Source of the DNA: Verrucomicrobia bacterium UBA3841 | GTDB taxonomy: Bacteria > Verrucomicrobiota > Kiritimatiellia > RFP12 > UBA1067 | Length of the DNA: 64,000 nucleotides | Direction: 5' to 3' | Assembly (NCBI GenBank): GCA_002392765.1 | Contig: DGHT01000061.1 | Span: forward strand, 28,911-92,910 | Shown here: positions 9,393-18,035 of the stretch, in pieces | Position numbering within the stretch: position 1 is the first letter of the stretch | Layout of the letters: each line of letters starts with the position of its first letter | Notes under the pieces: generated by a model | Told to the model about the DNA's origin: nothing | Databases searched by the model: none | Seen by the model: only the letters and a program-made list of their open reading frames with translations | Position numbers and translations under genes: made by a program

Positions 9393-9958
9393 TTCAGCAA
9401 TGCTGCGAGATCGGGACGGAGACGTCTGGCGAGTTCGCCGGCCACGACGTCGGATTTGAAGGAGTTTTCAACCCTTCCGCCGTCCTGTTTGACGGAGAAC
9501 CCGGCGTCGATCGTTTCGTCCAGGACGATCTTGATGTTCTTCTGCGCGGCGAACTGCGCCTTGAGCGACTCGAGGAGCTTCGCGGGAACGGCCACTTCCG
9601 CATCTCCCGAAAGACCGGCAATCGCTTCTTTTGCGAGCTTCAGGACTACATCGGGTTCGGCAAGAGCTTTGTCGACATTCTCCGAAAGGAGCGAAACGAG
9701 CTTGGCCTTTATCGCGTCTTCCACGGCGCGGATCGTGTCCCTCGCGGCCTGCTTGATCGTATCCGCCGCGCGGCTTGCGTAGTCGGCGGACGCCTTTTCG
9801 GCATCCGACTTCGCTTTTGCGGCGGTCTCCTCCGCGTCCTTCACGATGGCCGCCGCCTTTGCTTTCGCATCGGCTATGATCCTATCGGCTTCGGCCTGCG
9901 CCTTTTCGACACCTTCCCGGTTTATTTTCTCGAGAAGTCCCTGCAGATATTCCGACAT
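9389..9958 (-). CDS. atpE: V/A-type ATP synthase subunit E
   Basis: This 189-residue protein has an alanine-, lysine- and glutamate-rich helix from about residue 8 to 95 (for example AEADRIIADAKAKAAAIVKD), a long coiled coil typical of the E peripheral stalk subunit. A compact C-terminal domain follows, containing IKIVLDETIDAGFSVKQDGG, the conserved E-subunit hairpin. The ATG at 9958 has an AGGAGATA ribosome site. It is the first gene of the V-ATPase cluster. Only 49 bases separate it from the end of the upstream surface-protein gene, with no obvious terminator or TATAAT box, so its promoter is not clear. Confidence 0.92.
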   Translation of the reverse strand: MSEYLQGLLEKINREGVEKAQAEADRIIADAKAKAAAIVKDAEETAAKAKSDAEKASADYASRAADTIKQAARDTIRAVEDAIKAKLVSLLSENVDKALAEPDVVLKLAKEAIAGLSGDAEVAVPAKLLESLKAQFAAQKNIKIVLDETIDAGFSVKQDGGRVENSFKSDVVAGELARRLRPDLAALLK

Positions 9959-10007
9959 TTATTTATATCTCCTGTTTTCGTTGAAAGCGACTTTTTCAGC
10001 AACCGCG

Positions 10008-13000
10008 TTACTTTAGACGCAGTATGAACGGATTGGACAAAAGTTTGCGCTTGAGAGACCCGATTTCCCTCGCCGTCAGCGCCGCGTCGTACACGCGCCA
10101 GTCGTCGAGGTAGTAGCCGTCGGAACCAACCTTGCTGGCACCGATCGCACCGCCGTGGAACGAACCGAGCTGTCCCTGCTGGCCGATCGCGGTAGCGGCA
10201 GGGATGTCCGAAGCGGCATTGAAATCGTCGACATACAATGTCGTGCCGTTGGCATCGGCGACGACCGCGAAGAAGTGCCAGCCCTTCGTGAGATCGCCCG
10301 TCCCCTCGATTGTGGCCAGCGTCGCAACCGTTCCATCAGGGTTGCGCAGTATCACAGAAGCGGAATTCGCCGTCGGCGCGACAAGCCCGAACGCAGTGTT
10401 GGAATCGTTCGCATTGCCGAGGCCCCAGAGGATAATACCCAGCTCTTTGAGCTTGGCAACCGTCGTCACCGTCAACTCGCCCGCATGGACAGGCGAGTTG
10501 CCGAAAGACGTGCCGCCCCAGTAAGGTGTGTAGTCCGTGTGAACCTGAACCGCCTTTCCGTTCCGGCTATTCACCAACGTTACACTGCTGGCTTCGCCGA
10601 CGCTTGAAATCTGGTATTTCGAGTCGCTCGCCTTGCCCGTATCAACCGCCGCGCCGTTGTTGAAATCGTAGTGGAGCAAAGGCTGCGGGATTCCTGCGGC
10701 GAACGTAGCCGTCACTTCATGCGCATCGTTATGACCCTCAAAGCGTCCGCCCACCTGCCAAACAATGTTGGAACCGTACACCAAGTGCTCGTTGGTGTCA
10801 GTGAAGAGAACAACAGACTGTCCGTTGGAAAGCCCGGAGGGATCGACATTCGATGTGTTGACAACCGGGACGCAGTTTGCAGGCAGATTCCAGTTGGACG
10901 CCGTCGAGCCGCTCGCCGTCGGCGAAATCGTCAGCGAGCCGAGAGCCGTGGGTGCCGTCGCGAGGTTTATTCTAGCGCAGCCCTTTGCGATGACATCTAC
11001 CCCCGTGAGGTTAGAAGCCGTCGAAACGAGACCGAGCGTGACGCCATCCGCGATGAGTGTTCCCGTAGTCTGGGTTCCACTGGCTGTATTGGCGTTGTCG
11101 ATCGGGAAATAGCCCGCGCCGGAAACCGTAAGCGTATGCCCGTTGAGCGCAAGCACCGAAGCGGCATGCCCGGAGTTGACGATTCCCCAGCCGTTAGTCG
11201 AAGCTTCGGCCCTCACCATCGCATCGGCGGCAAGCGTGAGCGAAGCCGTCTGACGGGAGCCCTGACCAATCTCCGGACCGGAATTGTAAAGCGCACCCTT
11301 GTAAACACCGCTCTGTGCGTCATACACGCCCTTGCCGGAGATTGTAATCGCATAGCAGGCGTCAACGGTATTGGCGAGGTCGAGACTGCCGCCGTCTTCA
11401 ACGACAATCCGCGAGAGGTTGGCAATGGCCTGGCCATAGTTGTTCTTGCCGTATGCCTGACCGCCGATTTCCGTCTTGATGGTTCTTGCCTCGCTGCCGG
11501 ACTTGACCGTCAGACCGCCGGTAAAGGTGTTGTTCGCATTGAACGTAACAGCGCCGTATGTCTCCACCGCGCCCGCGCCGGAAATTGCCGCGCTTTCGGT
11601 GACGCCATCGAGACGAAGCACCGTGCCGGAGTCGATGCTGATGCCGGTTGTCGCGGAAATGTTGGCATTGCGCGTGAACGTCGCGCCGTTCTTGACGCTG
11701 ATGTTGGCGGCCGTGATAGAACCTTCGCCAGAGAAAGTCGCCACGCCGGATCCCGTGATGGTAATCGCTCCGAGCGTGTAGGTTCCGGAAACCGTGATCG
11801 TGGCGTCATCGGAAAGCTCAATGATCGCGTCGCCGTCGTTGCTGGGCATAGCCTCATTTTCCCAGTTCGTTGCCGTGTCGAACGCGACCGTTCCGCTCGC
11901 CGGAAGCATAGGCACGGGCGGCATAATTGTGAGCGTCCCGTCGGAGTATGAAATACGCGCGTTGGAAACCACATCGCCGTTTGCATCGTAGAGGATGACG
12001 TTGGCGGGCTGGGCACTCGTCAAAAGCGCGATGACGTCGGATCCCGTCTGCATCTGCACTGTGAGCGTTCCATTGACGGTCAACGTTCCGGCAGGACGCG
12101 TAACGCCGAGATTGAGTGTCGAATTTGCTCCAACTGCGATGTCGCCCGTGAAATTGTTGGCATTGCCGGTGAACGAAACACTGCCGCCTCCGACCGAGTC
12201 GTTGACAATGATCTTGCCCGCTCCGCTCAACGCACCACTGAACACATTGGTCATGCCGCACGGATCGATTGTCGTTCCGTTGGTCGTGTCCGTGAAGGTT
12301 ATCGCCCCCGGATCGGTCCAGCCGGTAGAGCCGCCATGCGAATACGTCTTTATCGTGCCGTAGCCGTAGTTGCGGACGACCCCGCCCATGTTGATCGGGC
12401 TTTCCGCAAATTCAAGGCTGCCGCCTCCCGTCAGCGTCAATTCAGGGAGATAGGATGCAGTATAAGGGCCGCCATTTATTCCCACAACTTTGACTGCGCC
12501 GCCATTGATCGTTACAACTGAATTTGTCGTAAAGGAGAGTTGCATCCACGCATTCTCCGCAAGGATACTGCCGTCCGCCTCGACATTGACAGTGGACGTT
12601 CCCTTCCAGTGCCCGAATAAAATTCCTTCATAGCTATTGCGCTTATCGTAAACATTACTTGTAGTCGACACGGACGAGACCCGGAGCATTCCATTGACGT
12701 CGAGACGATTGTAGTTTTCACCGCTGCTGCTGTTTGCAAGCAAAATACTGGAGAATGTGACATCGGCTCCTCTGTCGACAACAACCGTACCCTTGGTCGC
12801 CCCCAGGCTGGAAAATCCACTTGTTGTATAGGAACCGGACAATGTCACGGTCGCGTCACTTATGACATCGAGATTGTTTGTAATCGTGCCTACGCCTCCA
12901 ATAATCACGCTTCCGCCGTTGACCGTTCCCAGTGTTAGCGTATTGGCGCTGCCAATGTAATGGAATCCCGAGCCAACGGTGCCAGTGTAATCATAGCCAA

Positions 13001-15005
13001 CGCCAATGAGATTAGCCCCGGCATTGACCTTGCTGAAATCAGGATTGAAAAGGAAAGTCGCCTCCTCGGCAGATTCCGTAAGGTCGTAAACGGCTATGTC
13101 AAGTGTCGCGCCAGAATCCTTGGCAATCGACAGATTCTTGCCTGCTGCTCCAACAATCTTCAGCGCACCTGCTGTGATTTCTCCGTCAAGCGTCAGCGTT
13201 GCCGCATCTGCTGTATTCGTAATGATAATCGTGCCGAGAGAACTGTTGGCCCAAGTTCCGCTTTGGTCTGAAAGACCGGTCCCGTTGCCGCCGTTGAACG
13301 TTGTGGAAGAATTGAGATTGGCAGACCAGTCGCTCGATTCGATCTCGCCTTTGTTTATAATCTGGACGGCGCATACTGTGACGCGCGAGCTATCGCCATT
13401 GAGACGCGATCCGGAGATGGTTAGGGTCGTGCCGGTTACATCTTCGACAAGCATTGCGTTTTTGCCCAGCACTGGTGTTTTCGTCTGTCCTGCCCCCCAT
13501 GTGCCGGTCCCCTCCATCGCCACACCATCTTCTCCGCATGTATAGTTGGTGCCGTTGATCGTAAAGTAGTTGAGGTTGAGACTGCTGTCTGAAGTCGCAT
13601 AGATAATGACATCGTATTTCGAATAAGGGACACCGACGATTTTAACTTCGACCGCGCCTGTGTCGTCGAGATAGCCGCGCAAGAACGAGGTATAGGCGGT
13701 GCCTACAGCCCACGTGTTGTTGGCAGTCCCGGAAAGCTGAACCGTGTTGCGCACGGTTGTTGTCTCGCCGTCGAACGCCTTGGCGCTTGTAAGGGTGACA
13801 GTCTGCGCGCTGCCCGACCAATGTCCGCTTATATTGTTCCATGCTGTACCGGGTGTCGGATAGAGACCCACATATTCGGATCCGGTGACAAGATTTGCCT
13901 CGGGAGACGGTTGCACGGCAGTCGTATTGTTGTCGCCGCCGCCAATATTGATGCTGATCGTTTCTGTGTTCTGCGCATAGAGTTTAATGTCGCTCGAGGA
14001 CGTGATAAAAGCACCCTTCCAGCCATCCTTAACTTCAAACTCCACATTCGGCAAAGACAAGCAACCCTCCGTCGTTGTCTTCATTGATGTCGCCAGCAAA
14101 GTCTTGCCAAAAGAGTGAGCTCCGCTTCCGTAAACCTCATCTCCAGCGGAAAAAACTGCCGAACCATTCACTGTCAACCCATAAAGGACTGAATCGACAA
14201 TATCAAAAGTAATCTTTGGATTGTTTTCCGCCGTAATAACGAGATTTGCTGTTTCCTTATTCGCCTCAGTCACCCCAGCAGCAGACAAAACCTCGCTCCA
14301 CGTCTTATCCTCAGAGACTGTCAGGTTGAAATCCTGAGTTTCAGACGGCCAGACGTAACCCGTCATCTCGGCTTCGGTCAAGATGCCGCCAAAGATGGCA
14401 ATGCCGGCGATCTTCATGCCCGTCGCGGCAGGAAGCAACGTCGCGCCACTCTTGACGCGTTCACCACCAATCGTGCAGCCGTTGATTGCCGTGTCGGCGC
14501 CGGCCCTGAGATCACTCCTGTTGTAGAGTTCGCTTCTGCCGCCCGCGCCGACGGAATAAAGCGATGTTCCACCGGCTTTGCTATAGCAGAATGCCAGCGT
14601 ACCAGAAGAAGCTGAAAGTGTACTGCCGGGGTTCGCCCAGTCGGCCGTATTCCAAATGCCGTTTATCGTTCCGCCACTGGCCGCATACACGCCGGTTCTG
14701 TTCTCGTCACCACCGCTGCAGAACGATGTTACAAGTGTCTTCTGCGCGTCGAACGCAAGATCGGAGTACTTGAACATCACAGTCATTGCAGACGAAAAGC
14801 CAGTGGTGAAATCGACCTTCACGCCGACGGACTGGTCGATGGTGATGGTCGAATTGTCCTGGCTTATGGCGTTGCCGCTTAGATTTAGGGTGTACCCGGC
14901 CTGCGTCGCGGTGAAATCCCCGTCCCATACCGCGACCGGATCGGCGGCCGATGCCGTCAATGCAATGCCGGCAATAGCCGCGGACAACGCTGAAAATTTA
15001 ATCAT
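10008..15005 (-). CDS. Giant secreted surface protein with autotransporter-type beta repeats and LamG domains
   Basis: The 1665-residue product has an N-terminal signal peptide (MIKFSALSAAIAGIALTASA). Residues about 22-225 look like a degenerate LamG jelly roll ending in IAIFGGILTEAEMTGYVWP. A module near residues 375-550 contains SEYVGLYPTPGTAWNNISG and a second jelly-roll-like core. From about 600 to 1400 there are glycine-rich beta-strand repeats of the autotransporter-associated kind, for example NANNFTGDIAVGANSTLNLG (near 940) and ANNTFTGGLTVKSG (near 1150). A concanavalin A/LamG domain (about 1438-1650) closes the protein with HYDFNN and YYLDDWRVYDAALTAREI. No outer-membrane beta-barrel or PEP-CTERM tail is seen, so the export and anchoring route is open. 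Start: ATG with an AAGGAGATG site. Adhesin or glycan-binding function is inferred. Confidence 0.8.
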   Translation of the reverse strand: MIKFSALSAAIAGIALTASAADPVAVWDGDFTATQAGYTLNLSGNAISQDNSTITIDQSVGVKVDFTTGFSSAMTVMFKYSDLAFDAQKTLVTSFCSGGDENRTGVYAASGGTINGIWNTADWANPGSTLSASSGTLAFCYSKAGGTSLYSVGAGGRSELYNRSDLRAGADTAINGCTIGGERVKSGATLLPAATGMKIAGIAIFGGILTEAEMTGYVWPSETQDFNLTVSEDKTWSEVLSAAGVTEANKETANLVITAENNPKITFDIVDSVLYGLTVNGSAVFSAGDEVYGSGAHSFGKTLLATSMKTTTEGCLSLPNVEFEVKDGWKGAFITSSSDIKLYAQNTETISINIGGGDNNTTAVQPSPEANLVTGSEYVGLYPTPGTAWNNISGHWSGSAQTVTLTSAKAFDGETTTVRNTVQLSGTANNTWAVGTAYTSFLRGYLDDTGAVEVKIVGVPYSKYDVIIYATSDSSLNLNYFTINGTNYTCGEDGVAMEGTGTWGAGQTKTPVLGKNAMLVEDVTGTTLTISGSRLNGDSSRVTVCAVQIINKGEIESSDWSANLNSSTTFNGGNGTGLSDQSGTWANSSLGTIIITNTADAATLTLDGEITAGALKIVGAAGKNLSIAKDSGATLDIAVYDLTESAEEATFLFNPDFSKVNAGANLIGVGYDYTGTVGSGFHYIGSANTLTLGTVNGGSVIIGGVGTITNNLDVISDATVTLSGSYTTSGFSSLGATKGTVVVDRGADVTFSSILLANSSSGENYNRLDVNGMLRVSSVSTTSNVYDKRNSYEGILFGHWKGTSTVNVEADGSILAENAWMQLSFTTNSVVTINGGAVKVVGINGGPYTASYLPELTLTGGGSLEFAESPINMGGVVRNYGYGTIKTYSHGGSTGWTDPGAITFTDTTNGTTIDPCGMTNVFSGALSGAGKIIVNDSVGGGSVSFTGNANNFTGDIAVGANSTLNLGVTRPAGTLTVNGTLTVQMQTGSDVIALLTSAQPANVILYDANGDVVSNARISYSDGTLTIMPPVPMLPASGTVAFDTATNWENEAMPSNDGDAIIELSDDATITVSGTYTLGAITITGSGVATFSGEGSITAANISVKNGATFTRNANISATTGISIDSGTVLRLDGVTESAAISGAGAVETYGAVTFNANNTFTGGLTVKSGSEARTIKTEIGGQAYGKNNYGQAIANLSRIVVEDGGSLDLANTVDACYAITISGKGVYDAQSGVYKGALYNSGPEIGQGSRQTASLTLAADAMVRAEASTNGWGIVNSGHAASVLALNGHTLTVSGAGYFPIDNANTASGTQTTGTLIADGVTLGLVSTASNLTGVDVIAKGCARINLATAPTALGSLTISPTASGSTASNWNLPANCVPVVNTSNVDPSGLSNGQSVVLFTDTNEHLVYGSNIVWQVGGRFEGHNDAHEVTATFAAGIPQPLLHYDFNNGAAVDTGKASDSKYQISSVGEASSVTLVNSRNGKAVQVHTDYTPYWGGTSFGNSPVHAGELTVTTVAKLKELGIILWGLGNANDSNTAFGLVAPTANSASVILRNPDGTVATLATIEGTGDLTKGWHFFAVVADANGTTLYVDDFNAASDIPAATAIGQQGQLGSFHGGAIGASKVGSDGYYLDDWRVYDAALTAREIGSLKRKLLSNPFILRLK

Positions 15006-15050
15006 GACATCTCCTTCATTGTGGCTCTTTAAAGTCCTTTGTTGCCATTG

Positions 15051-15079
15051 ATTATATCAAAAATCGGGGAAATAGTCTA
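15051..15079 (-). promoter_or_regulatory. Promoter of the giant surface protein gene
   Basis: On the reverse strand TAGACT (15079-15074) and an extended -10, TGATATAAT (15059-15051), are separated by 17 bases. The -10 ends 46 bases before the ATG at 15005. The same TGATATAAT form recurs upstream of several other genes in the window. Confidence 0.6.
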
Positions 15080-15131
15080 TTCCCAATTCTTCAGCGCAGA
15101 AATTACAAAACAGTGGGAAAAAAGGTCAGGC

Positions 15132-15692
15132 CTAATTTCCACTGTATCCAATTGCCCTTCGTTCGGCGGGGGTGATCGAACCCTCCTTTACCTGCCTATC
15201 GAGGTAGCTTTTCAGCGCGGCTTCCGACTTCGCACAGAAGTCGTCGCACTCCTCCTGGGTGCAAAGGCCCTTCTCCGCGCGCCTGCGCGAACGCGCCATC
15301 GCCTTCTCCGCCCCTGCGATCGCCCGCTTCACCGCAACCGGCACGCGCGGCTGTCCGTAATCCGCCGCGATTCGCCGCTGCTCGGACTCCGGAAAGATGG
15401 AGAGCGGGTAGGTAGTTGAGAGTTGAGAGCTGAGAGTTGAGAATTGAGCGTTTGATGTTTGGTGCTGGAGGTTTGTGGGGGAATGCCCGGAGTCCGGGAT
15501 GCGCACGGCTAGAACGACCTCCTTCTGGGTGAGCTTGACCGGCCGTCCCGAAATCACGTTCCCGGCGTGGTTCGTGTAGGCGTTTTCCGCAAAAGCCGAA
15601 AACGCGCAGAGCAACAGGGACGAAACCGGCAAAAGGGACGTGCGACTCGCGACACTGAACAAATGGCTGGGTCTCAATTTTTCAACGTTCAT
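15132..15692 (-). CDS. Secreted hypothetical protein carrying a tandem-repeat insertion
   Basis: The 186-residue product is unrecognised. After an N-terminal hydrophobic stretch (LLPVSSLLLCAFSAFA, about residues 21-36), which looks like a signal peptide, comes NHAGNVISGRPVKLTQKEVV. An interrupted middle part follows. The C-terminal half is basic and helical (KAMARSRRRAEKGLCTQEE) and ends DRQVKEGSITPAERRAIGYS. Codons about 82-93 are made of a 7-base tandem repeat and look inserted. The start region also consists of short near-repeats (GTTGAAAAG-like), so the start could lie further in. It lies 24 bases after the 442-residue effector-like gene and may be its last co-transcribed neighbour. No function can be assigned. 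Confidence 0.5.
   Translation of the reverse strand: MNVEKLRPSHLFSVASRTSLLPVSSLLLCAFSAFAENAYTNHAGNVISGRPVKLTQKEVVLAVRIPDSGHSPTNLQHQTSNAQFSTLSSQLSTTYPLSIFPESEQRRIAADYGQPRVPVAVKRAIAGAEKAMARSRRRAEKGLCTQEECDDFCAKSEAALKSYLDRQVKEGSITPAERRAIGYSGN
15414..15448 (-). repeat. Five tandem 7-base repeats inside a coding region
   Basis: On the reverse strand the units are CTCAATT, CTCAACT, CTCAGCT, CTCAACT and CTCAACT, without gaps. Because 7 is not a multiple of 3, three units encode one 7-residue period, giving QFSTLSSQLST. The frame stays open through the array. A second low-complexity stretch of TTGAAAAG-like 9-mers lies at 15679-15716, over the gene start. Confidence 0.85.
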
Positions 15693-15716
15693 CTTTTCAA
15701 CCTTTCGACTTTTCCA

Positions 15717-17045
15717 TCAAGGCTCAATCTTCTGGCTGGTAAGGTGGCTCGTCATCTTGAGCTCGTCACCCGAGAGGTCGAACTTGAACTGCTCGCTGTA
15801 TTTCACGTTGCCGCAGGCGTTATAGCCGTCATAGCCGACGTCTTCAACGCGGAACCGCAAGTCGTAGTTGACCTCCATGGTAATCGTCGCGCTCTTCTTG
15901 TCATCGCTCACTTCGAGCCGGTAACGGATGCCCTGCCCTTTGCCGACAAGTCCCGCCATCGAGTCGAACAGTTCGCCGTCTTTCGGACTGAACGGCATGA
16001 GGTCGCCGCCTTTGTAGTCGGAGCCGAGAACCGGGTCGCCATTTTGCAGAGTAAGACGATCATTGAGCAGTTCTCCCATGATTCGTCCCATATCCTGGCA
16101 CATGAACATGGAGAGCGGCTTCTGGAACTTTTCAGGGACCGCTTCCTTGAATTTGGACACTACAGCCGTCGTCTGTTCGTCTTTGCTGACGATTCCCGCA
16201 TTCGGATCGCTGCCGTTGATCTCGAATGCCGCGCGGCTGGCATCCTTATAGAGCGTCTCGCTGACATTATCTTTGAACGCATCGGCGTGCTCCGAGGTCA
16301 TGTAGAAGTTCAACTTGTCCTGATACACCTCTGTCAGCTTGTTGCCGAGCGGCGTGAAACGCTTGTCGCCATACTCGAAGTCGTCCATCTTGGCCAGCTT
16401 CTTCGCAAGCGTACCAATGATGTCATCGGCATTTTCCGCCGCATACGGGTTGGCGAGAGTGAATAACGTATAGTTGGCGACAATCTGAAGAGCCTTCGGC
16501 CCGAGTCCTTTTCCGTGCTTCGCCACGAGCGAAATGGCATCGGCGCGCATTTTGGAGGTGACTTCAAGTTTCGGCACGGGATCATTCGCGTTCTCCTCTA
16601 TGGCCGCCGCGTTGCGCTCAATGCACTTGCCGACTGCGGCGTTTACGGCGTTTTCCGACGGCAACAAGCGTATGGCATCGACCACGGCGATGATGCGGCG
16701 GGCTGTAAGCGGACGGCCCTTGTTGTGGTAGTCGGACAGCTTCATCGCGTCCTTGACGGATTTGGGAAGCTCGTTCTCGTCCTTCAGCCCGAGCGCATCG
16801 AGGACGGTCTGCTTGAAGAGCGTGCGCGTCGCGTTGTTCAAGTTCTGCTGGTCTTTGCCGCGGAAGCCGAGCAGACCGAATCCGGACTTCGGCGCATCCG
16901 CGTGTGATACCTGACAGGTGAAGCTCTCGCCGTTGATGCGTATGACCGAGTCTTGGCCTGTTCTCTCGGTCTGCACGGCCTTCTGCGCATACTCGAATGC
17001 GGTGTTGAGTTTCGCAAGTGCGTTGTCGTTGATTGTCAGCGCCAT
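15717..17045 (-). CDS. Putative type III secretion effector, 442 residues (shared-domain family)
   Basis: The ATG at 17045 is chosen over the longer open frame because AAGGAGGCGGT precedes it. The protein has no signal peptide or membrane segment. Residues about 60-130 contain a region shared with the 754-residue protein of the same cluster: RTLFKQTVLDALG, LPKSVKDAMKLSDY and GRPLTARRIIAVVDAI. The rest is mostly helical. A beta-rich tail near residues 375-435 (SATITMEVNYDLRFRVED) also resembles the other protein's tail. No enzyme motif is recognised. The gene follows two CesT-like chaperone genes, the usual arrangement for a secreted effector and its chaperone. The effector role is inferred from that context and from the absence of a Sec signal. 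Confidence 0.6.
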   Translation of the reverse strand: MALTINDNALAKLNTAFEYAQKAVQTERTGQDSVIRINGESFTCQVSHADAPKSGFGLLGFRGKDQQNLNNATRTLFKQTVLDALGLKDENELPKSVKDAMKLSDYHNKGRPLTARRIIAVVDAIRLLPSENAVNAAVGKCIERNAAAIEENANDPVPKLEVTSKMRADAISLVAKHGKGLGPKALQIVANYTLFTLANPYAAENADDIIGTLAKKLAKMDDFEYGDKRFTPLGNKLTEVYQDKLNFYMTSEHADAFKDNVSETLYKDASRAAFEINGSDPNAGIVSKDEQTTAVVSKFKEAVPEKFQKPLSMFMCQDMGRIMGELLNDRLTLQNGDPVLGSDYKGGDLMPFSPKDGELFDSMAGLVGKGQGIRYRLEVSDDKKSATITMEVNYDLRFRVEDVGYDGYNACGNVKYSEQFKFDLSGDELKMTSHLTSQKIEP

Positions 17046-17070
17046 TTTACCGCCTCCTTGAATATGTTGT

Positions 17071-17466
17071 TTAGTTATCGGAAATCGTGTACTGCATCTC
17101 GGCGAGCTTCCGGCGCCACTCGGTGGCGAGGGGAACCAGGTCTGCGGCGATTCCGGCCAGCGAATCGGCGTCAAGCGTCTCGACTGGCGCGGACCGCACG
17201 ATGGCAAAGCCATCCGTCGCATTATCCTGGCAGATTGCGAAGCCTTCGTCCGCAAGGGCGGCGTTGGCGGCCAGCATGGAATGGAGAAGCGCGGCTTCGG
17301 CGTCTTGGCGCGGCTCGCCGATTGGGGCGTGGATGACGACGGCATCTCCGGCATCCATGAACGACACGGGCACGGAGTTGAAGTCAAGCACCACCGCCCC
17401 GTCCTTGGGCTCGATGGCGAGGGAGAACTTGTCGGCAAAGGCCTTCATCGCAGAATTGAAATCCAT
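17071..17466 (-). CDS. CesT-family type III secretion chaperone (131 residues)
   Basis: This small acidic protein has the size and layout of class I type III secretion chaperones (CesT/SycE): an N-terminal helix (MDFNSAMKAFADKF), a beta-strand run with VPVSFMDAGDAVVIHAPIGE, a central helix LLHSMLAANAAL, further strands FAICQDNATDGFAIVRSAPV, and a final helix DSLAGIAADLVPLATEWRRK. In the family, dimers hold the N-terminal part of an effector unfolded and deliver it to the secretion ATPase. It ends 25 bases before the 442-residue putative effector, which is the natural client. Recognition rests on pattern and length. Sequence identity in this family is always low. Confidence 0.75.
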   Translation of the reverse strand: MDFNSAMKAFADKFSLAIEPKDGAVVLDFNSVPVSFMDAGDAVVIHAPIGEPRQDAEAALLHSMLAANAALADEGFAICQDNATDGFAIVRSAPVETLDADSLAGIAADLVPLATEWRRKLAEMQYTISDN

Positions 17467-17483
17467 TTCAACGTCTCCCTTCG

Positions 17484-17948
17484 TCAGACCCTCATGAAAT
17501 TGCCGCCGAAGAGAGGGTTCAAGGCCCGCTCCTCAAGGCGTTTGCGTTCAAGTTCGTCGTCCACCGCTGCAATGGCCGTGATGTTCCCCTTCCACTCGTG
17601 GCAGGCGTCGACGAGCCATTCCACGGCCTTGGAAAGCGAATCCACGTCGAGACGTACAGCAGGGAGCGTGCATGCTATGGAAACTTCGCGGGCGGATTCG
17701 TCCAGGGTGAATGCGCCAGAGCCCGCTGCAGCCATGAGCGCGCTCGCCTTCAGCAGAAGTCTGGCAACGCGCCCTTGCGCATCTTCCGGCATTTCGCAGA
17801 CACGTGCGACGACGGCGACTGCGCCGTTCGCCTTGCGGAACGATACGGGAGTATCGTCCACCTCGATGGCGAGCGAACCGTCATCGTCCAGCGCCGACAG
17901 CGCATTATACCGTTCGGCAAGTGCCTTTATAATCTCTTCGCATGTCAT
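17484..17948 (-). CDS. CesT-family type III secretion chaperone (154 residues)
   Basis: This second small acidic protein has the same strand-helix order as its neighbour: MTCEEIIKALAERYNAL, then LAIEVDDTPVSFRKANGAVA, helix VARLLLKASALMAAAG, strands with FTLDESAREVSIACTL, and helix VDSLSKAVEWLVDACHEW. That order is the CesT-fold signature. It has a 35-residue C-terminal extension (AAVDDELERKRLEERALNPL onward) that the other chaperone lacks. The gene starts 87 bases after the 754-residue protein ends and 17 bases before the second chaperone gene. The likely client is the 754-residue protein, so the cluster would hold two effector-chaperone pairs. An ATG five bases downstream is out of frame and was not used. 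Confidence 0.75.
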   Translation of the reverse strand: MTCEEIIKALAERYNALSALDDDGSLAIEVDDTPVSFRKANGAVAVVARVCEMPEDAQGRVARLLLKASALMAAAGSGAFTLDESAREVSIACTLPAVRLDVDSLSKAVEWLVDACHEWKGNITAIAAVDDELERKRLEERALNPLFGGNFMRV

Positions 17949-18035
17949 GATCGAATTCCAACCTTTCGACTTCTCAACTACACCCGCGTGGTCCGTCCGG
18001 CGGCGGCGTTGTCAAACACTGCCGCGTCGCCTCCT

